A stretch of 29,980 nt of DNA from Oscillospiraceae bacterium (GTDB lineage Bacteria; Bacillota_A; Clostridia; Oscillospirales; Oscillospiraceae), in NCBI GenBank assembly GCA_015068175.1, contig SVLA01000007.1, positions 1 through 29,980 on the forward strand, read 5' to 3'. Positions within the stretch are counted from its first letter, which is position 1, and each line of letters opens with the position of its first letter. Under the pieces are notes generated by a model, which worked only from the letters and a program-made list of their open reading frames with translations, did no database searches and was not told the DNA's origin. Positions 1 through 5,475 of this stretch are shown here, piece after piece. The translations under genes were made by a program, and so were the position numbers.

Positions 1-777
1 GATCTCGGCGCCCTTGGTGGCCATTTGGAACTCCGTATGGCAATGGGGGCACTGGTAGAGGACCTTTTGCAGGCCTTCGGCCCGGTAGGGTTCGGTGATC
101 CTGATGCCGTTTTCAAGCTGATAGCGGTATTCATCGTATTCCATGGCGGTGCGGATGGCGGCGTTGATCTCGTCCACGGACATGGTCTCCACCTGCTCCC
201 TGGTCAGCACCTGGCGGAAAACCGTGTGCAGGGGCACTTTGCGCTTATTCTTATAGGCCCAGAAGGGGGAATAGAGGTGGTTGCCGTGGTGAGTCACCAC
301 CACCAGGGGGACCTTGTTCATCTTCACCAGCCGGCCCAGGGAGTCCGGCAGGTAGGAGGTGGTGCCGATGGGAGTATAGCGGGCCTCCGGGTAGAGGCAA
401 AGAATGTCGCCGTTCTGGACCACCCGGCGGACGGATTTGACCAGGTGGATATCGTTGGTGAATTTGCGGGTGCAGATGGAACCGATCCAGGTCAACAGCC
501 AGGGCATCATGTGGTAGCCATCGATATTGACCACGTTATTGACCTTCCGGGGATAGGTCACCAGGGCGGAAAGCTCGAAATCGATGAAGGCCTGGTGGTT
601 ACTAAAGATGATGTAGGGCGGTTCCAGGCCCTCCATATCGATGGTCTCCAGTTTGAAATCCTTGCCGATCAGGGCGCATTTGGACAGAAACCAAATGAGC
701 CAGGTCAGCCATCGGGGTTGGCGAATGGGATATTTGGCGGTCTTATAGTGCTTTTTCCAGCGATAATTGACGTCCAT
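1..777 (-). CDS. PlsC-like 1-acyl-glycerol-3-phosphate acyltransferase family protein (3' partial)
   Basis: The reading frame is open from an ATG at 777 to the window edge (259 codons, no stop seen), so the C-terminus is missing. It has the PlsC/LPLAT block I motif NHQAFID (the NHx4D catalytic signature), and a later PEAR-Y-P-G stretch fits block III, which binds the phosphate of the acceptor. Family members transfer an acyl chain to lysophosphatidate or a related acceptor at the inner membrane face. The visible end carries CPHC followed by HTEF, the start of what looks like a zinc-ribbon tail; plain PlsC proteins lack one, so this may be a variant acyltransferase with another acceptor. It follows the GNAT gene by 20 bp behind a purine-rich ribosome binding site and is probably the last visible gene of the WYL-GNAT-acyltransferase operon. 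The family call is firm; the substrate is inferred. Confidence 0.8.
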   Translation of the reverse strand, partial: MDVNYRWKKHYKTAKYPIRQPRWLTWLIWFLSKCALIGKDFKLETIDMEGLEPPYIIFSNHQAFIDFELSALVTYPRKVNNVVNIDGYHMMPWLLTWIGSICTRKFTNDIHLVKSVRRVVQNGDILCLYPEARYTPIGTTSYLPDSLGRLVKMNKVPLVVVTHHGNHLYSPFWAYKNKRKVPLHTVFRQVLTREQVETMSVDEINAAIRTAMEYDEYRYQLENGIRITEPYRAEGLQKVLYQCPHCHTEFQMATKGAEI

Positions 778-797
778 ATCTCTTTTTCCTTTTCTCT

Positions 798-1331
798 TTA
801 CACTTTTTTGATGGGCGGTCTCCACAGGCCCAGGGACATTTTTCCGAATACCCGGCGGTAGGCTTCCATATCCGGCCGGGGGTCTGTGGCCAAGACCCGG
901 AACCAGCCGCCCACTTCCCGGATATTATAGCCGGTGTCGTAAAAGCCGTTTTTCTTATAAAAGGCCATGCGGCGGATCCGATCCTGCAGATTGGGGGCAT
1001 CTTCTTCCAACAGTTCCACGTTCAGCAGGATCGTTTTGCCGGGATGATTGGTTTTCAGGTGGGTCAGGATGGCGGAACCGTTGCCCCGGCCCCGGCTGTG
1101 GGCATCCACCGCCAGGAAGAGAACGAAGAGGATCTGCTCATGACAGACCGTGAAGGTCATGCCGCAGAAGGCGTCCCCCCGGTAATAGCCGGTGAGGTCC
1201 ATGCCGGGGAATCGGGAGAAGAATTGCATGAGGGTCCAGGGCATCTGCTCCTCCTTGGGGAAGGCGCTATGGTACAGTTCCCGGATCCGGGCAGGATCCG
1301 GCGCTTTTTGATACGGTCGTTCCGTCAGCAA
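798..1331 (-). CDS. GNAT-family N-acetyltransferase
   Basis: This 177-residue protein has the usual length of a single GNAT domain. Motif A, which binds the pyrophosphate of acetyl-CoA, is visible as R80-G-R-G-N-G85 after a beta strand (FVLFLAVDAHS). A later helix-strand pair with MAFYKKNGFYDTGY matches motif B, where a Tyr often acts as general acid. The start is a TTG at 1331, placed 6-7 bases after GGAGG; no ATG is equally well placed. The acceptor (amino acid, protein, sugar or small molecule) cannot be told. It begins 12 bp after the WYL regulator stop and ends 20 bp before the acyltransferase, which indicates co-transcription. The family is clear; the function is not. Confidence 0.85.
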   Translation of the reverse strand: MLTERPYQKAPDPARIRELYHSAFPKEEQMPWTLMQFFSRFPGMDLTGYYRGDAFCGMTFTVCHEQILFVLFLAVDAHSRGRGNGSAILTHLKTNHPGKTILLNVELLEEDAPNLQDRIRRMAFYKKNGFYDTGYNIREVGGWFRVLATDPRPDMEAYRRVFGKMSLGLWRPPIKKV

Positions 1332-1343
1332 GGCGATCCCTCC

Positions 1344-2330
1344 TTACAGAGGTTGGTCCAGCCGGGCGATATGGGCCCGGTAAGCCTCCGTGACCGGTTC
1401 CGGGGACAGCAGGCGCATTTCTCCGGCAAACTGGAACAGCCAGCCGAAGAACACGGGGCTGACCTGGACCTTCACGGTGGCCAGGCATTTATGGGGGCCG
1501 TTGCGAAGCATCTGGGTCTCTTCGCCGAATTTGTCGAAGACCACGCCGATGAGATGGTCCCGGAATTCCAGGACGATGTCCACCGGTTCGCCGGCGTACA
1601 TCTTGAACACCTGCTCGGTGTAGGTGCCCACCTGCCCCTTCAGAGTCAGGGCAGCCTCGGTGATGGGTTCATTCAGGACGGTCACCGCGTCCATGCGGTC
1701 CACACGGTAAGTGGAAGTCTTTTGATGGCGTGAACTGTAGCTGAGCAAATAGTAGTTGTCCTCATTGAGGACCAGGGCGATGGGTTCCACCACATAACGG
1801 TGGCCTTCCCGGCGGTAGACCTTTTGGGCGTGTTCGTTCAGGTCAAAGTAACGGAAAAGGATCTTTTTTTGCTCCGCGATGGCCTTTTCCAGAGCATCCA
1901 CGTTATAGAAGATCTGCTCGTTGGTGTGTTTGGTGGTTTTGAAATTGACGGTGTTGCGCTTCAGGATCTCCGCCCGGTGGCTGCCTCCCAGGACGGCGAT
2001 CTTTTCCACCAGCTCGGCGGTTTTGGCCGGGGTGACAAAGCTGGCGGCCTGGACAGCGTCTATGAGGACTTTCAGTTCCGGAATGCTGAAGCTGCGGTCT
2101 TCCACATAGTATCCCTTTTCGTGCCCCACCGGGGCGCTCATGACCTCGTAACCCTGTTCATTGAGCAGGGCGATGTCTTTGCTCAGGGTACGGCGGTCGC
2201 AGACGATGCCCAGCGCATCCAGGCGGGCGCAGATCTGATTGGTGGTCATGGGGTGCTGTTCGTCGGTGTCCAGCCGCAAAAGCTCCAGGAGCTTCAGCAA
2301 TTTGATTTTTCTGTAATTGTCCTGGGCCAT
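1344..2330 (-). CDS. WYL-domain helix-turn-helix transcriptional regulator
   Basis: The N-terminal 70 residues form a winged helix of the HTH_11/DeoR type (KLLKLLELLRLDTDEQHPMTTNQICARL...CDRRTLSKDIALL). A WYL-like ligand-binding region follows (FRYFDLN..., YVVEPIALVLNEDNYYLLSY, YRVDRM), and a WCX-like C-terminal extension (FGWLFQFAGEM) completes it. At 328 residues it has the normal length. The ATG at 2330 is chosen because GGGGAGG lies just upstream; a longer frame from 2378 would begin inside the promoter -10 region. WYL proteins are usually one-component regulators sensing nucleotides or other ligands and often control their own operon. Here it is the first gene ahead of GNAT and PlsC-like genes, so autoregulation of that operon is a fair inference. 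Confidence 0.88.
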   Translation of the reverse strand: MAQDNYRKIKLLKLLELLRLDTDEQHPMTTNQICARLDALGIVCDRRTLSKDIALLNEQGYEVMSAPVGHEKGYYVEDRSFSIPELKVLIDAVQAASFVTPAKTAELVEKIAVLGGSHRAEILKRNTVNFKTTKHTNEQIFYNVDALEKAIAEQKKILFRYFDLNEHAQKVYRREGHRYVVEPIALVLNEDNYYLLSYSSRHQKTSTYRVDRMDAVTVLNEPITEAALTLKGQVGTYTEQVFKMYAGEPVDIVLEFRDHLIGVVFDKFGEETQMLRNGPHKCLATVKVQVSPVFFGWLFQFAGEMRLLSPEPVTEAYRAHIARLDQPL

Positions 2331-2368
2331 AAGGCTCCCTCCCCGTAGGATCGGCGGTGTTTGACGAT

Positions 2369-2397
2369 AGTATATCACATCCTTACACGAAATGCAA
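2369..2397 (-). promoter_or_regulatory. Sigma-A promoter of the WYL-GNAT-acyltransferase operon
   Basis: Reading the minus strand there is TTGCAT (2392-2397), a 17-base spacer and TATACT (2369-2374), 39 bases before the WYL start codon. Spacing is ideal and both boxes differ from consensus at one or two positions. No obvious operator palindrome was seen. Confidence 0.7.
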
Positions 2398-2448
2398 GTT
2401 TTATTGTCGCGGTTCTGCGACAGTTAAAAATAAAATCAAAATTTGTTG

Positions 2449-2477
2449 TTGCAATTTTATAACAGTTATAGTACAAT
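2449..2477 (+). promoter_or_regulatory. Sigma-A promoter of the two small membrane-protein genes
   Basis: TTGCAA (2449-2454), a 17-base spacer and TACAAT (2472-2477) lie 36 bases before the ATG at 2514. It diverges from the WYL promoter about 50 bp away, so the two could be co-regulated by the WYL protein, but no shared site was recognised. Confidence 0.65.
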
Positions 2478-2513
2478 ATCCTCAAGAAAGCCAACCGAAA
2501 CGGAGGTACGATC

Positions 2514-2705
2514 ATGATTTATCAGTTGAATGCAGCACGGCAGGATGCCCTGGAATTTTACGCGCCGGTCTCCCCTGCCCGGATCCGCAAATTGCTGCGC
2601 GCCCGGCGGAGCGCAAAAAAGGCCCTGCATCTGGGGTGTCTGGTATCCGGTTGGGCCTGCATCGGTGTGAGTTTGCTGGTATTTGCCTACATCCTGCTGG
2701 GTTGA
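2514..2705 (+). CDS. Small single-pass membrane protein, unknown function
   Basis: A 63-residue protein starts at ATG 2514 behind CGGAGG. The first 36 residues are polar and very basic near residues 23-36 (RIRKLLRARRSAKKA), followed by one hydrophobic helix (about 39-62, LGCLVSGWACIGVSLLVFAYILL). By the positive-inside rule the N-terminus is cytoplasmic. I do not recognise a family. It sits behind a good promoter and 28 bp before a second small membrane protein, so the two probably form a bicistronic unit. The ribosome binding site and promoter support a real gene despite the small size. Confidence 0.65.
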   Translation: MIYQLNAARQDALEFYAPVSPARIRKLLRARRSAKKALHLGCLVSGWACIGVSLLVFAYILLG

Positions 2706-2733
2706 TCTTCCACAAGTTGAAAGGAGAATGGAT

Positions 2734-2952
2734 ATGTTTACTTTTTTGACGGTCGCGTTGTTTTTGTGTTTTTCCGTTTGGAGCGTTTTGCTCATCTGTA
2801 AGGCGGCCTGGCGACTGGCGACCGTGGGCGCGGCGGTCCTGCTGATCCTGGCGGTACCTGTGATGATCGGGTACCTGCAGTTGGCCGGCGGGTTGATGCT
2901 GATGGTGCCCCTGGGGATGTCCTCCATCGCATTGGGGATTTTGAAGGCATAA
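2734..2952 (+). CDS. Small two-helix membrane protein, unknown function
   Basis: A 72-residue protein is almost wholly hydrophobic: one helix covers about residues 2-22, a short basic loop (KAAWR) follows, and a second hydrophobic stretch covers about 30-70 and could form two short passes. The ATG at 2734 is chosen over the in-frame ATG at 2728 because AAGGAG (2721-2726) is 7 bases before the former and only one before the latter. No family was recognised. It is co-directional with and 28 bp downstream of the other small membrane protein and ends at a strong hairpin. Confidence 0.6.
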   Translation: MFTFLTVALFLCFSVWSVLLICKAAWRLATVGAAVLLILAVPVMIGYLQLAGGLMLMVPLGMSSIALGILKA

Positions 2953-2983
2953 AAAAAGACGGCACCTGGGTGGGTGCCGTCTT
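2951..2983 (-). terminator. Intrinsic terminator of the 5,062-2,998 operon
   Basis: An 11-bp perfect stem (2956-2966 with 2973-2983, loop of 6) is followed on the minus strand by a run of seven T (2951-2957 complement, partly inside the stem). It lies 15 bases after the stop of the 52-residue gene. On the plus strand it may also slow transcription from the small membrane-protein pair, but there is no T tract on that side. Confidence 0.8.
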
Positions 2984-2997
2984 AACATTTACAGATG

Positions 2998-3156
2998 TCA
3001 TTTGCGATACAGCCAAAAGCTCACGCCGCTGATCAACAGAGGGAAAACAAAGGAGCCGATGTTGACATTGCGGGTACCGGCAATAAATGAAATCAGGCCG
3101 ATCAGCGCTGCGATCAAGGAAACGATCGCAATGATTTTGTACGCATTCTTTTTCAT
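2998..3156 (-). CDS. Small (52-residue) membrane protein
   Basis: The frame begins at ATG 3156 with AGGAG eight bases upstream and ends in TGA at 2998. The product has a basic start (MKKNAYK), a first hydrophobic helix (about 8-26, IIAIVSLIAALIGLISFIA), a short loop with GTRNVN, and a second hydrophobic segment (about 33-49, IGSFVFPLLISGVSFWL) ending in YRK. It is the last gene before a strong minus-strand terminator and lies 39 bp after the DUF6062-like gene, so it is probably in the same transcript. No family is recognised. Confidence 0.65.
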   Translation of the reverse strand: MKKNAYKIIAIVSLIAALIGLISFIAGTRNVNIGSFVFPLLISGVSFWLYRK

Positions 3157-3195
3157 TCAAGAATCTCCTATCTTGGTGATACTCTTTCGTAAGTT

Positions 3196-3951
3196 TTAGT
3201 CCTTTCTGTGGGGTGGGTCGGCGGGGTTGGTGCCCTGGATCTTTTGCATGGAACGGGGCAGAGCATCCAGGGAATTGCGCCAATCGGCGCCGGCGTTGCG
3301 GTAGTCATGCTTGGCCACGAACCAATCCAGATCCTCTTTCACCCGGACCATGTTGGATTCCATAACCTTATAGACCGTAGGGTAGAACCACTCCTTTTGA
3401 TTCTCAGGCAGGTGGTCCTCCGCTTCCCGGAGGAGGCGGCTGAAATGGCAGAGGCAGAAGCCTTTACACGCCGCCACGGACCGGCGGAATTCTTCCTCCC
3501 GGACCAGGTCGAAGAAGACCCGGTAGGCCCGGTCCATGCTGTCATCGGCCTGGTCGCAGATGGCGCAGGAACTGAGCCGCTCCCGGAGGGTCTGCCAGTA
3601 GGGTTTTGCGGTGGGGGCCGGCTTCCTGCGACGGAACAAGGGCTTCTTTTGGGGAATCTCGTAATTTTCCGTCTGCCGCTGAAGCTCTTCCAGGAGGCGG
3701 GCATAGTGGGTCTGGACCATGAGGGCGCTGCCCAGGGGGTTACCGTAGTCATACAGCGCCTTCATATGGTAGCGGCAGAAGCCTTTTTCATTGGTCAGCT
3801 CCCGGATGCCGGGTTCCATATAGCTGGCGCTGGGGCCGGCGAAGAAGCGGATGGCCCGACGCTGGGCATCCCGCTCCATGTAGCAGAAGGGGCATTCGTC
3901 GGTGGACTCAAATGCCTCATGGATGGGGATGGTGTGGATCTTTTCTTTCAA
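3196..3951 (-). CDS. DUF6062-like protein with two CxxC/GFCxxH metal-site modules
   Basis: The 251-residue protein has no signal peptide or membrane helix and should be cytoplasmic. It is an internal duplication. Module one has C20-P-F-C23 and then G-F-C59-x-x-H62; module two has C129-A-I-C132 and then G-F-C166-x-x-H169, with an extra Cys at 168. Each set of three Cys and one His could hold zinc or an Fe-S cluster. A basic linker (about 101-116, KKPLFRRRKPAP) joins the halves. The name DUF6062 is from memory of similar clostridial proteins of this length; no function is established. It is 28 bp downstream of the radical SAM gene and transcribed with it, which suggests a shared redox or modification role. 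Confidence 0.7.
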   Translation of the reverse strand: MKEKIHTIPIHEAFESTDECPFCYMERDAQRRAIRFFAGPSASYMEPGIRELTNEKGFCRYHMKALYDYGNPLGSALMVQTHYARLLEELQRQTENYEIPQKKPLFRRRKPAPTAKPYWQTLRERLSSCAICDQADDSMDRAYRVFFDLVREEEFRRSVAACKGFCLCHFSRLLREAEDHLPENQKEWFYPTVYKVMESNMVRVKEDLDWFVAKHDYRNAGADWRNSLDALPRSMQKIQGTNPADPPHRKD

Positions 3952-3979
3952 AGCGGTGCCTCCTGGGTGAGTTTTGGGG

Positions 3980-4606
3980 TCAGGATCTTTTGTCGGTGCG
4001 GTATGTAAAGAAGTCGAATTGGGTGATGCCCATGGATCCCAGGCGGTCCCGGGTCCGCAAGCGGTCCTCTTCTGTGTTGAATTCCGGGATCAGGGGGACA
4101 CGGACCACGATCCGCTCCGGGCCCACCAGGGCCAGCAATTTTTCCAGATTTTCCAGCATGGGGCCATTGTCCTTGCCGGTGTAGCGGCGGTAGATGGCCG
4201 GGTCGGTGTCTTTGCAATCCACATAGAAAACATCAATGCAATCCGCGGCGGTCTGCACATGGTCCCAGGGCACCTGCAGGGAAGTCTCCGCGCACAAATG
4301 CCAATCCGGGCCGCAGATTTGTCGAAAATCCGCCAAAAAAGGGGCATAGAGCAGGGGTTCGCCGCCGCCGAAGGTGACACCGCCGCCGGTGGCCCGGAAA
4401 TACAGATCGTCCAGTTTGACCCGGTCGTAGAGGTCGCGGGCGGTCATGGGGGTGCGTTTGGTGTCCGGGTGGAAGGAAAAGGGGTTGATGCACCAATGAC
4501 AGCGGAGGGGACAGCCGTGGAAAACCACCAGGGTGGTGATGCCGGCGCCGTCCACCAGCATCCGCATGCGGTCAAAGACGATGACCGGGGCCAGGCAGGC
4601 AGTCAT
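3980..4606 (-). CDS. Radical SAM protein of the glycyl-radical-activase (PflA/NrdG-like) type
   Basis: A compact 208-residue radical SAM protein. C32-x3-C36-x2-C39 (GCPLRCHWC) is the cluster motif, with a Trp before the third Cys as in PflA-type activases. The GGGEP SAM-binding stretch follows about 45 residues later, and further strands (DVFYVDCKDTD, VVRVPLIPEFN) match the pyruvate-formate-lyase-activase half-barrel. There is no ferredoxin insert. No glycyl radical enzyme gene is visible in the window, so the substrate may instead be a neighbouring protein. The ATG at 4606 lies 3 bases after the upstream TGA, with GGGAGGAA inside the end of the preceding gene, so translation is probably coupled to it. 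Confidence 0.88.
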   Translation of the reverse strand: MTACLAPVIVFDRMRMLVDGAGITTLVVFHGCPLRCHWCINPFSFHPDTKRTPMTARDLYDRVKLDDLYFRATGGGVTFGGGEPLLYAPFLADFRQICGPDWHLCAETSLQVPWDHVQTAADCIDVFYVDCKDTDPAIYRRYTGKDNGPMLENLEKLLALVGPERIVVRVPLIPEFNTEEDRLRTRDRLGSMGITQFDFFTYRTDKRS

Positions 4607-4609
4607 GGC

Positions 4610-5062
4610 TCATTCCTCCCAGGGCACACCCATAGTGGGACCGGACTCCGTTGGATCTGTAGGCTGGGTGTCCGTGGGATCTGTGGGATCCGTGGAATCG
4701 GTGGGATCCGTGGGATCTGTGGGCTGGGGCAGAGCTTCGCCCGGCAGCACCACGTCCCCGTCTATCGGATCTGTGTAGCTGGGCGGCAGAGGGGCGCCGG
4801 CTGTGGTTTGAAAGGCCGGCAAACAGCCGGCGCTGCTGACCACCAGGGTCGCCGCGATACCGGCCACGGCGATGGCTTTTCCAAGGCGGCGGCGCTTCTC
4901 CAGCTCCTGCTCCAGGTAACGGACCTCCGCTTCGCACTTGGGGCAGGTGCCGCTGCACTCTCCCTGGTACTGGCATTCGGAGGTAACGTAGGCGATGTCG
5001 TTCTCATCAGCGATCTTTTGGCGGATCTGCTTCAGGATCTTGCATTTGCTTTTTCCGTTCAT
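4610..5062 (-). CDS. Membrane protein with cytoplasmic Cys-cluster head and Thr-Asp-Pro repeat tail
   Basis: This 150-residue protein has three parts. Residues 1-55 are cytoplasmic, starting with a KCKILKQIRQKIADEN helix and then C30-x5-C36-x3-C40-x2-C43, ending in an acidic-basic helix (EVRYLEQELEKRRR). One hydrophobic helix spans about 60-80. The outside part is short and ends in a low-complexity TDP repeat. I recall similar Cys-cluster heads in other gut anaerobes fused to varied membrane-anchored parts; the cofactor is unknown, but CX3CX2C resembles an Fe-S ligand set. A strong AAGGAGG lies 7 bases before ATG 5062. It is the first gene of the operon with the radical SAM and DUF6062-like genes, so it may be their substrate or membrane partner. 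Confidence 0.75.
   Translation of the reverse strand: MNGKSKCKILKQIRQKIADENDIAYVTSECQYQGECSGTCPKCEAEVRYLEQELEKRRRLGKAIAVAGIAATLVVSSAGCLPAFQTTAGAPLPPSYTDPIDGDVVLPGEALPQPTDPTDPTDSTDPTDPTDTQPTDPTESGPTMGVPWEE
4651..4725 (-). repeat. Degenerate 9-bp tandem repeat encoding Thr-Asp-Pro/Ser
   Basis: Within the end of the Cys-cluster membrane protein gene, a unit close to GGATCCGTG recurs about eight times with small changes, encoding repeated T-D-P or T-D-S triplets. Such arrays can change length by slippage; because the unit is a multiple of three the frame would be kept. Confidence 0.7.
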
Positions 5063-5254
5063 AGGGGTACCTCCTTGATATTCTTAAAGTTATTCTACTA
5101 TATAGACGCAGAAAATGGAAGATTTACTCAGTAATTTTTGAAAAAATCTTGCAATCGACCTGGCGTTACGGCGCAATCTTCCTTTTGTGGGATGCCGGGG
5201 CTGAAACAGCGATCAGAAAGGAAGGCTATGACCGCCGGGGCAATCCTCCCGCTG

Positions 5255-5294
5255 TGAAAAGGAAATGTCCCGGCACCGCAAGGGTACCGGGACA
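5255..5294 (-). terminator. Intrinsic terminator of the feoB operon
   Basis: A 12-bp stem (5266-5277 with 5283-5294, one G-U pair on the minus strand) ends in a T-rich tract (complement of 5255-5265, GAAAAGGAAAT). It lies 8 bases after the stop of the FeoB-associated small protein. Confidence 0.7.
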
Positions 5295-5301
5295 TGATTG
5301 A

Positions 5302-5472
5302 TTATTTGGGGCCGCATTTTCCGCTGCAGCCGGCACAGCCGTTGCCGCAGGTTTTGGCATGGGGGCAACCGACGCATTTGGCGCCCTGCTTTTTCGAGCG
5401 CAGGATAAACCAAACGGCGGCGCCGATGATGGCCAGGATCAGGGCCAGGACGATCCAATCTCCCGTACTCAT
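5302..5472 (-). CDS. FeoB-associated Cys-rich membrane protein
   Basis: A 56-residue protein has an N-terminal hydrophobic helix (about 6-23, WIVLALILAIIGAAVWFI), a basic turn (RSKKQGAK), and a tail with seven Cys in CxxC-like spacing (CVGC, C..C, CAGC, C). This is the layout of the FeoB-associated Cys-rich small proteins encoded just after feoB in many Firmicutes. They are thought to help ferrous iron uptake, perhaps as a FeoC substitute or an iron/thiol site on the cytoplasmic side. The ATG at 5472 is 3 bases after the feoB stop, with GGGAG in the end of feoB, so it is translationally coupled. Confidence 0.88.
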   Translation of the reverse strand: MSTGDWIVLALILAIIGAAVWFILRSKKQGAKCVGCPHAKTCGNGCAGCSGKCGPK

Positions 5473-5475
5473 GGC

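Noticed and set aside
5063..5254. Riboswitch-like leader between the Cys-cluster gene and the feoB operon end.
   Set aside because: Only a CTTCCTTT/AAAGGAAG pair was found; no known riboswitch core could be matched and the region is probably spacer plus a weak promoter for the minus-strand gene.
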